Assembly: GCF_023498005.1 (NCBI RefSeq)
Contig: NZ_CP097289.1
Coordinates: 8,556,001-8,620,000 of the forward strand
Reading direction: 5' to 3'
Origin: Streptomyces durmitorensis
GTDB lineage: Bacteria > Actinomycetota > Actinomycetes > Streptomycetales > Streptomycetaceae
Length of the DNA: 64,000 bases
A program made the position numbers and the translations under genes. The stretch's first letter is position 1, and each line of letters begins with the position of its first letter. Shown here one piece after another: positions 32,930 through 41,819 of this stretch. The notes under the pieces were generated by a model that saw only the letters and a program-made list of their open reading frames with translations, had not been told where the DNA came from and did no database searches.

Positions 32930-33730
32930 TCACGCGGCCCCGCCGATCACTTCGGTCCCCGCCCGGTTCAGGCGCCCGCAGGCGACCAGCTCGACGGTCG
33001 CGGCCACCGCGATCGCCTGGACCGCCATGAGGGCGATCAGGACGAACAGCTGCACCGCGCCGGCGAGCACCGGCGACGCGCCGCCCAGGAGCATGCCGAC
33101 GAACGCGCCCGGCAGCGTGACCAGGCCCACCGTGCGGGTCTGGTCGAGTCCGGGAAGCAGGGCGTCCGAGGCGGCGGGGCGGATCACCTCGAGCCGGGCG
33201 TCCCGGGCGAGCAGCCCGAGGGCGAGGCCCGCCTCGTACTCGCCGTTGCGGGAATGGAGCTCATCGAGGGCGCGGCGCCCGCCGAGCACCGTCGCGGTCA
33301 GCGCGCCGCCGATCAGGATGCCGGTCACGGGGATCATGGCGATGCCGCGCACCGGCAGGAGCCCGGCCAGGGCCAGGCAGGTCACCACCGGGACGACGGG
33401 GCCCGCGATCGGCAGCGCCACCCACCACCAGCTGCCGTTGGCGGTGATGCGGCGCCCCGCGGTGCGCGCGGCGACGGTGACCATCAGAAGCAGGAAGGCG
33501 AAGAGCGCCACGACATGGTGAATCACCCAGCCGATCGCCAGGGACACCACGCCCAGCTGCAGAGCCGCCCGTGCCCCGGCCACGAGGATCTCCCGCGCCC
33601 TGCCGTGCGACCCGTCGGGGGAGAGGCGGAAAACGGCGGCCGTCGTGGCCGCGGCGAGCAGCAGGACCAGGAGCGCCACACCGAGCGTCGCGTTGACCGG
33701 AAGCAGGGCTTGAGCAGCGAGATCGCGCAC
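32930..33730 (-). CDS. FetB/YbbM-family ABC transporter permease
   Basis: 266 aa with about seven hydrophobic segments. Conserved family stretches are RAALQLGVVSLAIGWVIHH, MIPVTGILIGGALTATVLGGRR, RTVGLVTLPGAFVGMLLGGASP and AGAVQLFVLIALMAVQAIAV. E. coli FetAB exports iron and protects from peroxide. No FetA-type ATPase is adjacent, so the partner must be elsewhere. It lies upstream of the glutathione-peroxidase-like gene on one strand, which would fit an oxidative or metal-stress role. Confidence 0.85.
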   Translation of the reverse strand: MRDLAAQALLPVNATLGVALLVLLLAAATTAAVFRLSPDGSHGRAREILVAGARAALQLGVVSLAIGWVIHHVVALFAFLLLMVTVAARTAGRRITANGSWWWVALPIAGPVVPVVTCLALAGLLPVRGIAMIPVTGILIGGALTATVLGGRRALDELHSRNGEYEAGLALGLLARDARLEVIRPAASDALLPGLDQTRTVGLVTLPGAFVGMLLGGASPVLAGAVQLFVLIALMAVQAIAVAATVELVACGRLNRAGTEVIGGAA

Positions 33731-33880
33731 GCGACCACCCTAGGGCCTCTCGTTTGGATCAGGCCGGGTCCGCGGGGTCGTCGCGGAGCGGCCCGGTCTG
33801 TGAGGATGCGGGAAGAACATGTGATGCCGGACGAGTAAGTGACGCCGGAAGCTGGACCGGAAGAAAGAGGGGCTGACCTC

Positions 33881-34966
33881 ATGGCGCAGCAGGTACAGGG
33901 CGTGATCGCGCGCGCGAAGGGCGAGCCGGTACGGATCGAGACGATCGTCGTGCCGGATCCGGGGCCCGGGGAAGCCGTGGTGAAGGTGCAGGCCTGCGGT
34001 GTCTGTCACACCGACCTGCACTACCGCGAGGGCGGCATCAACGACGACTTCCCCTTCCTCCTCGGCCACGAGGCGGCGGGCGTCGTCGAGTCGGTCGGCG
34101 ACGGTGTCACGGAGGTCGCGCCGGGCGACTTCGTGATCCTCAACTGGCGTGCGGTGTGCGGCCAGTGCCGCGCCTGCCTGCGCGGCCGCCCCCAGTACTG
34201 CTTCGACACGCACAACGCCCAGCAGAAGATGACCCTCACGGACGGCACGGAGCTCTCGCCCGCGCTCGGTATCGGCGCCTTCGCGGAGAAGACCCTCGTC
34301 GCCGCCGGGCAGTGCACCAAGGTCGACCCGGCCGCGTCGCCCGCCGCGGCGGGGCTCCTCGGCTGCGGTGTCATGGCCGGCATCGGCGCCGCCATCAACA
34401 CCGGCAACGTGGGGCGCGGCGACTCGGTCGCCGTCATCGGCTGTGGCGGTGTGGGCAACGCGGCGGTCGTGGGCGCGCGGCTCGCCGGAGCCGCGAAGAT
34501 CATCGCTGTCGACATCGACGACAAGAAGCTTCGGACGGCCAAGGACCTCGGTGCCACGCACACCGTCAACTCCCGCTCCGCGGACCCGATCGAGGCGGTC
34601 CGCGAGCTGACCGGCGGCAACGGCGCGGATGTCGTCATCGAGGCGGTCGGCCGCCCGGAGACGTACGAACAGGCCTTCTACGCACGCGACCTGGCGGGCA
34701 CGGTCGTCCTGGTCGGCGTGCCGACACCGGAGATGCGCATCGACCTGCCGCTCCTGGACGTCTTCGGGCGCGGCGGCGCGCTCAAGTCGAGCTGGTACGG
34801 CGACTGCCTGCCCTCACGCGACTTCCCGATGCTCATCGATCTCTACCAGCAGGGGCGGCTCGACCTGGACGCGTTCGTCACGGAGACGATCGCCCTGGCG
34901 GACGTGGAGAAGGCGTTCGAGCGGATGCACCACGGGGACGTCCTGCGTTCGGTGGTGGTCCTCTGA
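33881..34966 (+). CDS. S-(hydroxymethyl)mycothiol dehydrogenase
   Basis: 361 aa from ATG 33881 (AAAGAGGGG upstream); the frame extends to 33839 without support. Zinc-dependent class III alcohol dehydrogenase fold: catalytic zinc ligand Cys in [26 protein letters not shown], structural zinc cysteines [15 protein letters not shown], and the NAD-binding [15 protein letters not shown]. The family oxidises S-hydroxymethylmycothiol, the adduct of formaldehyde and mycothiol, so it detoxifies formaldehyde. It overlaps by one base the metallo-beta-lactamase-fold gene that commonly accompanies it in actinomycetes. Confidence 0.93.
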   Translation: MAQQVQGVIARAKGEPVRIETIVVPDPGPGEAVVKVQACGVCHTDLHYREGGINDDFPFLLGHEAAGVVESVGDGVTEVAPGDFVILNWRAVCGQCRACLRGRPQYCFDTHNAQQKMTLTDGTELSPALGIGAFAEKTLVAAGQCTKVDPAASPAAAGLLGCGVMAGIGAAINTGNVGRGDSVAVIGCGGVGNAAVVGARLAGAAKIIAVDIDDKKLRTAKDLGATHTVNSRSADPIEAVRELTGGNGADVVIEAVGRPETYEQAFYARDLAGTVVLVGVPTPEMRIDLPLLDVFGRGGALKSSWYGDCLPSRDFPMLIDLYQQGRLDLDAFVTETIALADVEKAFERMHHGDVLRSVVVL

Positions 34967-35595
34967 TGGCGGCGCGCATCGACCACCTGGTCACCTCGGG
35001 CACGTTCTCCCTCGACGGGGGCACCTGGGACGTCGACAACAACGTATGGATCGTGGGGGACGACAGCGAGGTCGTGGTCATCGACGCCGCGCACGACGCG
35101 GACGCCATCGCGGCCGTGGTCGGGGAGCGGCGGGTCGTCGCGATCGTGTGCACGCACGCCCACGACGACCACATCGACGCGGCCCCCGCGCTCGCGGACC
35201 GCACCGGCGCGCCGATCCTCCTTCACCCCGCCGACGCGGAGCTGTGGAAGCAGACCCACCCCGACCGCGCCCCTGACGGCGAGCTGTCCGACGGGCAGGA
35301 ACTCACCGTGGCGGGCACGGAGTTGAAGGTGCTGCACACCCCCGGCCACTGCCTGGGCGCCGTCAGTCTCTACGCGCCCGCGCTCGGCACGGTCTTCACC
35401 GGCGACACGCTCTTCGCGGGCGGGCCCGGAGCGACGGGCCGCTCGTTCAGCGACTTCCCGACGATCGTCGACTCGATCAGGGACCGGCTCCTCACGCTGC
35501 CCCCGGAGACGGTGGTGCGGACCGGGCACGGCGACAGCACGAGCGTGGGCGCGGAGGCGCCGCACCTGGAGGAGTGGATCGCCCGCGGTCACTGA
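34966..35595 (+). CDS. MBL-fold metallohydrolase linked to mycothiol dehydrogenase
   Basis: 209 aa. ATG 34966 shares one base with the upstream stop (TGATG). The metal site is intact: THAHDDHID (HxHxDH), HTPGHCLG, FTGDTLFAGG and a terminal TGHGD. This glyoxalase-II-like hydrolase probably cleaves the mycothiol thioester (S-formylmycothiol) formed by the dehydrogenase and releases formate; the reaction is inferred from coupling. A strong hairpin terminator follows. Confidence 0.9.
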   Translation: MAARIDHLVTSGTFSLDGGTWDVDNNVWIVGDDSEVVVIDAAHDADAIAAVVGERRVVAIVCTHAHDDHIDAAPALADRTGAPILLHPADAELWKQTHPDRAPDGELSDGQELTVAGTELKVLHTPGHCLGAVSLYAPALGTVFTGDTLFAGGPGATGRSFSDFPTIVDSIRDRLLTLPPETVVRTGHGDSTSVGAEAPHLEEWIARGH

Positions 35596-35609
35596 CCACG
35601 CTGCATCCG

Positions 35610-35643
35610 AAAGGCCCCGTGTGGTTCGCCGCGCGGGGCCTTT
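35610..35643 (+). terminator. Intrinsic terminator after the mycothiol operon
   Basis: AAAGGCCCCG (35610-35619) pairs with CGGGGCCTTT (35634-35643) around a 14-nt loop. It closes the dehydrogenase/MBL operon and separates it from the iron-box promoter 35 nt further on. Confidence 0.85.
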
Positions 35644-35677
35644 CGCGTACTGGCCCTGTTCCGCGATCTCCGATAAG

Positions 35678-35696
35678 TTAGGCAAGGCTTACCTAA
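35678..35696. promoter_or_regulatory. Iron box (DmdR/IdeR-type operator)
   Basis: TTAGGCAAGGCTTACCTAA is a good match to the iron-box consensus, with 7-bp arms TTAGGCA.../...TACCTAA. It lies 14 nt before the DUF2470 start codon, so repressor binding would cover the transcription start. Confidence 0.88.
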
Positions 35697-35709
35697 TGGA
35701 GGTTCAAGG

Positions 35710-36429
35710 ATGGGTGTCCGTCACGCCAGCACGTCCGTGCCCACCGCAGCGGCACGCGCTCGCTCACTGCTCACCACCGCGTGGTCCTGTGCGGTGACCA
35801 CGGAGATCGGCAGGGATGAACTCGTCGGCGCGCACAGCGTCACGCCGGAGGGCATCCTCCTGCTGTCCCCGCCCCCCGACAGCGCGCTGGCCACCGCGAT
35901 GATCTGCGCGCCGCGCGGTGAACCGTCCACCCTGGTGGAGTTCGCCGACGTCGCCCCCGTGCCGGTCAGGGACCGGATCCGGGCCCGGCTGTGGCTCTCG
36001 GGGTCGCTGGTGCCCGACGGGGAGGGATTCATCTTCGCGCCGACCTGCGCCGTGCTGCACGACTCCACCGGCGGCCGGATCGGCATCGACCTCGACGAAC
36101 TCGCCCTGGCGGCCCCCGATCCGCTGGCCGAGGCCGAGTCGCGGCTGCTCACCCATCTCGCCGACGCGCACGAGGAAGCCGTCGAGCAGCTGACCAAGCT
36201 CGTCTGCGCGGACAGCCTGCACGGAGTGGTGCGCGTACGCCCGCTGGCCATCGACCGCTACGCCCTCACCCTGCGCCTGGAGAAGGCCCGCAGCCAGGCG
36301 GACGTCCGGCTCGCCTTCGACGAACCCGTCGAGGACGTCACCCAGGTGACCGAGCGGATGCACATGCTGCTGACCAAAGCCCGGCACCTGCGACGCCCCC
36401 TACTGCGCCCCACGCCCCCCGATGCCTGA
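35710..36429 (+). CDS. Iron-regulated DUF2470 domain protein
   Basis: 239 aa from ATG 35710 with GGAGG overlapping the iron box end. The C-terminal half (from AEAESRLLTHLADAHEEAVEQL, about residue 145) is DUF2470, the domain found at the C-terminus of HugZ-type heme-utilisation proteins; the N-terminal half resembles the split-barrel part but lacks clear motifs. An iron box directly upstream places it in the iron-repressed regulon, so a role in heme or iron use is likely. Its 3' end overlaps the convergent DUF1232 gene by 30 nt. Confidence 0.85.
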   Translation: MGVRHASTSVPTAAARARSLLTTAWSCAVTTEIGRDELVGAHSVTPEGILLLSPPPDSALATAMICAPRGEPSTLVEFADVAPVPVRDRIRARLWLSGSLVPDGEGFIFAPTCAVLHDSTGGRIGIDLDELALAAPDPLAEAESRLLTHLADAHEEAVEQLTKLVCADSLHGVVRVRPLAIDRYALTLRLEKARSQADVRLAFDEPVEDVTQVTERMHMLLTKARHLRRPLLRPTPPDA

Positions 36430-36690
36430 ATTCGCCGACTTCATCGACCGCAGCGCGAGCACCAGCACCCCGATGTCATCGAGGAACACCGGATCGGGCA
36501 GCAGATCGGCCGGCAGGACGAGATAGGCGACCGCGCCCCAGAACACCCACTGGCGCTCGACCGGCAGCCCCGCCGCGCGCAGAGTGCGCCGCGCGTGGAC
36601 CAGACGTACGAGCAGCGCGATCGCGACCGCGAGTGTCGCGGCCACCAGAATCGCGCCGGCAACAAGGAGGACCTTGATTTCCGTGCTCAT
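36400..36690 (-). CDS. DUF1232 (YkvA-like) small membrane protein
   Basis: 96 aa from ATG 36690, preceded by GGAGG. One N-terminal helix (IKVLLVAGAILVAATLAVAIALLVRLV) and the DUF1232 core WGAVAYLVLPADLLPDPVFLDD, in which the YLVxPxDLLPD and D-D residues are conserved. Function of the family is unknown. The last 30 nt overlap the convergent DUF2470 gene. Confidence 0.85.
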   Translation of the reverse strand: MSTEIKVLLVAGAILVAATLAVAIALLVRLVHARRTLRAAGLPVERQWVFWGAVAYLVLPADLLPDPVFLDDIGVLVLALRSMKSANSGIGGRGAQ

Positions 36691-36885
36691 CAGACCCTGA
36701 CCTCCGTCCTGCGACATCCTGCGACGTCCTGCGCGGGCACTCGGCCCAGGCTATGGGTACCCGCGGGACGCCGCGCGAACATGCCTTCCGCTCCCGGTCG
36801 CGCGGCGGACGTTCTGCCCTCCCATGACGGACGATGGAGGCCGGCATCACGCCGGCTCCTCCAACTCCTTCCTGGAAAGGCAGAG

Positions 36886-38085
36886 ATGAGCGAGACGAGC
36901 CAGACGCTGCTCACGGCAGGGCGGGTCCTGACCGGCCCGCGTGGCCGGTACGTCACGGACGGCGCCGTACTGACCCAGGGCACGGACATCGTCGCGGTGG
37001 GCGCCCGAGCCGAGGTCGAGCCCCTGGCGCGCGGCGTGTCGCAGCGGTTCGCGCTGCCCGACGCCACGGTGCTTCCCGGACTCATCGACGCCCATGTCCA
37101 CCTGGTCTTCGACGCGAGCAAGGACCCCGTCGCGGTCCTGGACGCGCACAGCGACACCACCCTCATGGCGGCGATGGAGGAGCGGGCGCTGCAGTTCCTG
37201 CGCAGCGGTGTCACCACGGTGCGCGATCTGGGTGACCGGGGCCGCCTCACCCTGCGCCTGCGCGAGGAGATCGCCGCGTCCCGGGTGCCGGGACCGCGGA
37301 TCGTCGCCGCCACGACACCGCTGACCACCAAAGGCGGCCACTGCTGGTTCCTGGGCGGTGAGGTCGAGGGCGAGAGCGAGATCCGTGCGCTGGTGCGGCG
37401 CAACGCCGAGCTCGGCGCGGACGTCATCAAGGTCATGGCAACCGGCGGCGGTCTCACCCGAGGCGGCCCCGCCACCTGGCAGCCCCAGTTCGGCGCCCCC
37501 GACATCCGCGTGATCGTCCGCGAGGCGCACCGGGCAGGGCTGCCGGTCGCCGCCCATGGACACGGCACCGCGGGGATCGTGGCCGCCGTGATGGCGGGCG
37601 TCGACACCATCGAGCACTGCACCTGGATGACGCGCAAGGGGTTCGACCTGCGCGAGGACGTCCTGGACGCCATCGTCGCCAAAGGCATCCGGATCTGCCC
37701 CACCATCAGCCCGAACTGGCGGATGCTGCCCATGTTCTTCGGCGCCGAACGGGCCGAGGCGATGTTCGACCAGGTCCGCACGATGGCGGAGCACGGGGCG
37801 CGCCTGATCGCCGGAACGGACGCGGGAGTGCAGCGTGCGGGCTGCGACGGTCTGGCCCAGAGCCTCGGTTTCTACCAGCACTTGGGCATCGAACCCGACC
37901 GCGTCATCGACATGGCGACCACGGAGGCAGCCGACGCCCTGGGCATCGCCGACCACGTCGGGCGCCTGGCCGCGGGCTACCGCGCCGACCTGATCGCGGT
38001 GCACGGCGATCCGCTCAAGGACGTTCAGGCCCTGGGCGATGTACGCCTGATCATGGCGAACGGCAAGATGGTGGACCATGAGTGA
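36886..38085 (+). CDS. Amidohydrolase-superfamily protein (imidazolonepropionase-like)
   Basis: 399 aa from ATG 36886 (GGAAAGGCAGAG upstream). All metal ligands of a binuclear amidohydrolase can be seen: HxH in DAHVHL, the carbamylated-lysine candidate in VIKVMATGGG, His in AHGHG, His in IEHCTW and Asp in GTDAGV. It would hydrolyse a cyclic amide, dipeptide or carbamate in the cytoplasm. It overlaps the isochorismatase-like gene by 8 nt; together they look like two hydrolytic steps of one degradation route, whose substrate is unknown. The preceding 195 nt carry no gene. Confidence 0.9.
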   Translation: MSETSQTLLTAGRVLTGPRGRYVTDGAVLTQGTDIVAVGARAEVEPLARGVSQRFALPDATVLPGLIDAHVHLVFDASKDPVAVLDAHSDTTLMAAMEERALQFLRSGVTTVRDLGDRGRLTLRLREEIAASRVPGPRIVAATTPLTTKGGHCWFLGGEVEGESEIRALVRRNAELGADVIKVMATGGGLTRGGPATWQPQFGAPDIRVIVREAHRAGLPVAAHGHGTAGIVAAVMAGVDTIEHCTWMTRKGFDLREDVLDAIVAKGIRICPTISPNWRMLPMFFGAERAEAMFDQVRTMAEHGARLIAGTDAGVQRAGCDGLAQSLGFYQHLGIEPDRVIDMATTEAADALGIADHVGRLAAGYRADLIAVHGDPLKDVQALGDVRLIMANGKMVDHE

Positions 38086-38659
38086 GTCATCGGCACATCC
38101 CGCCAAGCCCGTCCAAGCGCTGATCGTCGTCGACATGCAGTCCGCCTTCGTCACCGGAGAAGGCGCCGTGCCCGAAGCGGCCCGCGTCCTGGCCCGGACG
38201 ACCGACCTGATCACGCGGGCCCGCGCCGCGGGCGCCCTCGTCGTACAGCTCCAGAACGACGGAGAGCCGGGGTCCGTCGACGAACCCGGCACTCAGGGCT
38301 GGGAGATACACCTTCCGGCGGACGCCGACCGCGGCGAGAGGGTCCTGCGCAAGACCGTCGACGACGGCTTCGAGGAGACCGGACTCGCGGACCTGCTCGC
38401 CGATTCGGGCGTGCGGGACCTGGCCATCTGCGGGGTGCAGTCCGAGATGTGCGTGCTGGCGACCGCGCGCAGTGCCCTGGAACTGGACTTCCGTGTCGTC
38501 CTGCCGCACGACGCACACGCGACGTACGACATCCCGGCCGCAGAGGGCATCAGCGACGTGGTCCCGGCGGCGATGGTGTCCCGGGTGGCCGAATGGGCCC
38601 TCGGCGACGAGGTGGAGATCGTCGCGAGGGCCCAGGACGTCGACTTCACCAAGCCGTAG
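38078..38659 (+). CDS. Isochorismatase-like cysteine hydrolase
   Basis: 193 aa. The catalytic triad of the family is intact: Asp19 in VVDMQ, Lys92 in LRKTVDDGF and Cys125 in SEMCVLATA. Members with this Cys are amidases (nicotinamidase, N-carbamoyl hydrolases, ureidoacrylate-type) and not true isochorismatases. It starts within the end of the amidohydrolase gene (8-nt overlap), strong evidence of one transcript and perhaps sequential reactions. Confidence 0.92.
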   Translation: MSESSAHPAKPVQALIVVDMQSAFVTGEGAVPEAARVLARTTDLITRARAAGALVVQLQNDGEPGSVDEPGTQGWEIHLPADADRGERVLRKTVDDGFEETGLADLLADSGVRDLAICGVQSEMCVLATARSALELDFRVVLPHDAHATYDIPAAEGISDVVPAAMVSRVAEWALGDEVEIVARAQDVDFTKP

Positions 38660-38677
38660 GCCCGGCGGCCGTAGGGG

Positions 38678-39463
38678 TCAGCGGGCGGTGTACGCGCCGT
38701 CCACCAGGTGGTAGCTGCCGTGGATGAACGAGGCCCGCTCCGAGAGCAGGAACACGATCAGCTCGGCGACCTCCTCGGAGTGACCGAGGCGGCCCGCCGG
38801 GTGCAGGGAGACGAGCGCGTCGTACGCCTCCTTGTCCATGTTCTGCAGGAGCGGCGTCTCGATGAAGCCGGGGCCGACCGCGTTCACGCGGACGCCCTTC
38901 GACGCGTACTCGGCGGCGGCGGTCTTGGTGAGGCCGACGACGCCGTGCTTGGCGGCGACGTAGGCGGGGGAGCCCGCGAAGCCGACGGAGCCGAGTATCG
39001 AGGCGACGTTCACGATGGCGCCCGCGCCCGCGGCTTCCAGGACGGGGAGTTCATAGCGCATGGAGTAGAAGACGCCGTCGAGGTTCGTGCGGACGACGCG
39101 GTTGTAGACGTCGATGTCGTACGCGCCCGTCGGCTTGCTCTCGCCGCCGATGCCCGCGTTGTTCACGGCGAGGTCGAGCCCGCCGAACGTGTCGACGGCG
39201 AATCGCACGGCGGCCTCGACCGACGCGGGCTCGGTGACGTCCACGGCGACCGCGGCGGCCTTCACGCCCTCCGACAGGAGCTGCGCGGCGGCCTTCTCGG
39301 CGCCCTCGGCGTTGAAGTCGGCGATGACGACGTTCGCGCCGCCCTGGCCGAGGCGGCGGGCGGTGGCCAGACCGATGCCGGATGCGGCGCCCGTGACCAG
39401 GGCGGTCCTGCCCGCGAACTCGGTGGCGTAGTCGGGGACGGTGGTGGCGGGGGTGGTGCTCAT
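38678..39463 (-). CDS. Short-chain dehydrogenase/reductase (SDR)
   Basis: 261 aa from ATG 39463. Classical SDR: TGAASGIG (cofactor), NNAGIG, catalytic Ser in NVASILGSVG, YVAAK (Tyr-x-x-x-Lys) and PGFIETPLL. It oxidises or reduces an unknown alcohol/ketone with NAD(P)(H); the Asp in VVIADFN after strand 2 favours NAD(H). It is 17 nt downstream of a TetR gene on the same strand, so it is probably controlled by that repressor. Confidence 0.93.
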   Translation of the reverse strand: MSTTPATTVPDYATEFAGRTALVTGAASGIGLATARRLGQGGANVVIADFNAEGAEKAAAQLLSEGVKAAAVAVDVTEPASVEAAVRFAVDTFGGLDLAVNNAGIGGESKPTGAYDIDVYNRVVRTNLDGVFYSMRYELPVLEAAGAGAIVNVASILGSVGFAGSPAYVAAKHGVVGLTKTAAAEYASKGVRVNAVGPGFIETPLLQNMDKEAYDALVSLHPAGRLGHSEEVAELIVFLLSERASFIHGSYHLVDGAYTAR

Positions 39464-39480
39464 GGTGCTCTTCACTTTCC

Positions 39481-40155
39481 TCATGCGATGTGGGAGGCCG
39501 CGAGGGCTGCCTCTTGGGTCAGGACGGCGTAGGCCCGCTCCACATGTGCGGTGAGGTCTGCGTCGTGTCCGTGCGTGCCGCGTGCCCAGCTGCGCAGGGC
39601 GGCGGTCAGCACTCCGGCGGCGGCACCGACGACGACGGCCGGGCGCTGGTCCCGGACGGGGTCGGTGCCGAGCCGGTCGGCGATGATCCGGACGGACTCG
39701 TCCTGGGCGTCGACCCGGACGCGTTCGTACGCGGCGAACAGTGCGGGTTCCGTGTCGACGAGGGCGAGCAGCGCCCGCGTCCGGGCCCGGCGGTGCAGGC
39801 CCGGGGTCTTTGGGTCGGTGAGCCAGTCGCGCACGGCCGCGCGGTAGGCGGCCAGCGGGGGCTCGTCGGCGGGGCGGGTGCGCAGGGCCGCGTTGATGCG
39901 GTCGCCGTCGGCGCGGGTGAAGTCGAGCGCCGCGGCCTCCTTGCTGCCGAAGTGGCGGCTGAAGGTGCGGCGCGTGACGTCGGCGCGCTCGGCGACGGCC
40001 TCCACGGTGACGGCCGCGAGGCCGTGCTCCAGGATCAGGTCGATGGCCGCGTCGGCGAGCGCTTCCCGGGTCTGCCGGGCCTTGCGCTGCCTGCGGTCCT
40101 CGCCGCCCCGGTCGGTGGCCGGGGCTCCTGGGCCGGATTCCGTCGCCTTGTTCAT
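39481..40155 (-). CDS. TetR-family transcriptional regulator
   Basis: 224 aa from ATG 40155. The N-terminal helix-turn-helix is RQTREALADAAIDLILEHGLAAVTVEAVAERADVTRRTFSRHFGSKEA (split here only for description: recognition helix VTRRTFSRHF). The C-terminal ligand domain is not recognisable. A perfect 19-bp palindrome lies 21 nt upstream of its start, so it probably represses its own operon including the SDR gene. Confidence 0.93.
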   Translation of the reverse strand: MNKATESGPGAPATDRGGEDRRQRKARQTREALADAAIDLILEHGLAAVTVEAVAERADVTRRTFSRHFGSKEAAALDFTRADGDRINAALRTRPADEPPLAAYRAAVRDWLTDPKTPGLHRRARTRALLALVDTEPALFAAYERVRVDAQDESVRIIADRLGTDPVRDQRPAVVVGAAAGVLTAALRSWARGTHGHDADLTAHVERAYAVLTQEAALAASHIA

Positions 40156-40175
40156 GTCTTCGACTGTACACCCGC

Positions 40176-40208
40176 GATGTCCCAATGGGACATCTGTCCC
40201 GTCGGGAC
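40176..40208. promoter_or_regulatory. TetR operator candidate: 19-bp palindrome plus a second half-similar site
   Basis: GATGTCCCAATGGGACATC (40176-40194) has perfect 9-bp arms about a central A. Directly beside it is GTCCC-GTC-GGGAC (40196-40208), a shorter palindrome with the same TGTCCC half-site. The pair sits just upstream of the TetR/SDR operon and suits binding by two dimers. Confidence 0.75.
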
Positions 40209-41819
40209 TCAATCGGAGGCTGATGCGGCACGCAGATCGAAGACGCCGTACCCGAATCCTCGCGCCGTGACGGTGCCGCTCCCGGCCTCCACGCCGTCCG
40301 CCTCCAGGGCCCGAGGGGCCGTCGAGCCCACGGCATCGGTGGTGAACGCCGCCGGTGTGCTGCGGGGATTGATCACCACGAGATGGCGCCCGCCCCTGAC
40401 GTACACGAACGGATAGCCGCTGTGCAGCACCTCCACCGAGCCGTCGGGGCCCAGCTCCGGGGAGGCCTTGCGCAGGGCGATCAGGCGGCGCACGAGGTGC
40501 AGCAGGGACGTGTCGTCGGCCTGTTGGGCGGCCACGTCGGGGCGCTGCGGGTCGGGGTCGACGGGGAGATAGAGACGGTCGGCCGTGGCGGTGGAGAAAC
40601 CGGCGTTCGCGCTGTCGTCCCACTGCATGGGGGTGCGCGAGCCCGCGCGGTTGTAGTGCGGCCCGAGCACGCTGCCCTCGGTGTCGGGCAGGCCCGGGAT
40701 GTAGCGCATGCCGATCTCGTCGCCGTAGTAGATCGCCGGGAGCGTGGGCCAGGTGAGCTGGAAGGCGAACGCCGCCGGAAGCTGCTCGGCCGTGCGCGGG
40801 CCGCAGTTGAGGCGGGAGAAGTCGTGATTGGAGGTGGGCAGCGAGATGTGCCCTGCGTCGCCGATGGCCTCGCGGGCCGCCCGCCACGCCTCGACGAACG
40901 TACGCGCCGAGCCCTTGCCGCTCGGGTCGAAGAAGCAGTCGACGGGGTCCCACTCCTCGGATGCGGTGCCCTCGCCGTTGTTCCACAGCGAGCGCAGGGG
41001 GCCGCCGTTGGTGGGTCCGCCGAACTGCAGGAAGAAGTCGACGTGGAACCCGGCCGGCACGGACACGGCCGGATCGCCCCACTCCGAGAGCAGCACCGCG
41101 TCCGGGTGGGCGGTGTCCAGCCAGCCGCGCAGCTCGGTCCACACCTCGGTCGTGGCCCTGCGGTCCGGGTCGTCCTTGACGAGGGAGTGCGCCATGTCGA
41201 CGCGGAATCCGGCGAGGCCCAGGCGCAGCCAGTGGTCCATGATGTCGCGCAGGGCGGCCCGGTTGGCGCGCGGCCCCTCGGCGTCGACCGGCTGCCGCCA
41301 CGGCTCGGCCGGATCCCTGCGCGCGTAACCGAAGTTGAGGGCGGGCTGGGAGTCGAAGAAGTTCGGCAGATACGCGCCGGGACGGCTCCCCGGGGACGGC
41401 ACGAAACCGTTCGGAAGGCCCTCGGGCGCCCAGATGTAGCGGTGGTCGCCCGGGTCGTCGGTCGACGCGGTGAACCACGGATGCCGGTCGGATGTGTGCC
41501 CGGCCACCAGATCGAGCAGCACCCGGATCCCGCGCCGCCCCGCCTGTGCCACCAGCCTGGCCAGGTCGTCGTCCGTGCCGTAACGCGGCGCCAGGGAAAG
41601 GTAGTCGGAGACGTCGTACCCGGCGTCGCGGAACGGCGAGGTGAAGCAGGGGTTGATCCAGACGGCGTTGACCCCCAGCCAGGCCAGATGGTCCAGGTGC
41701 GCGGTGATGCCGTTGAAGTCGCCGATGCCGTCGCCGTCGGAGTCGGCGAAGGACTGCGGATAGATCTGGTAGAAGACGGCGTCGGAGAGCCAGGCGGGGG
41801 CGGGACGGAACGAAGTCAT
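40209..41819 (-). CDS. GH13 alpha-glucosidase / oligo-1,6-glucosidase-like enzyme
   Basis: 536 aa from ATG 41819. (beta/alpha)8 alpha-amylase fold: DAVFYQIYPQSFADSDGDGIGD at the N-terminus, DLVAGHTSDRHPWF, nucleophile Asp208 in GFRVDMAHS, acid/base Glu246 in LLSEWGD, transition-state Asp333 in TSNHDFSR, and the QWDDSANAGFS loop. No signal peptide, so it works on imported malto- or isomalto-oligosaccharides. A 14-residue C-terminal beta-domain end is complete. No transporter genes adjoin; regulation is not evident. The 202 nt upstream of the start hold no gene. Confidence 0.92.
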   Translation of the reverse strand: MTSFRPAPAWLSDAVFYQIYPQSFADSDGDGIGDFNGITAHLDHLAWLGVNAVWINPCFTSPFRDAGYDVSDYLSLAPRYGTDDDLARLVAQAGRRGIRVLLDLVAGHTSDRHPWFTASTDDPGDHRYIWAPEGLPNGFVPSPGSRPGAYLPNFFDSQPALNFGYARRDPAEPWRQPVDAEGPRANRAALRDIMDHWLRLGLAGFRVDMAHSLVKDDPDRRATTEVWTELRGWLDTAHPDAVLLSEWGDPAVSVPAGFHVDFFLQFGGPTNGGPLRSLWNNGEGTASEEWDPVDCFFDPSGKGSARTFVEAWRAAREAIGDAGHISLPTSNHDFSRLNCGPRTAEQLPAAFAFQLTWPTLPAIYYGDEIGMRYIPGLPDTEGSVLGPHYNRAGSRTPMQWDDSANAGFSTATADRLYLPVDPDPQRPDVAAQQADDTSLLHLVRRLIALRKASPELGPDGSVEVLHSGYPFVYVRGGRHLVVINPRSTPAAFTTDAVGSTAPRALEADGVEAGSGTVTARGFGYGVFDLRAASASD

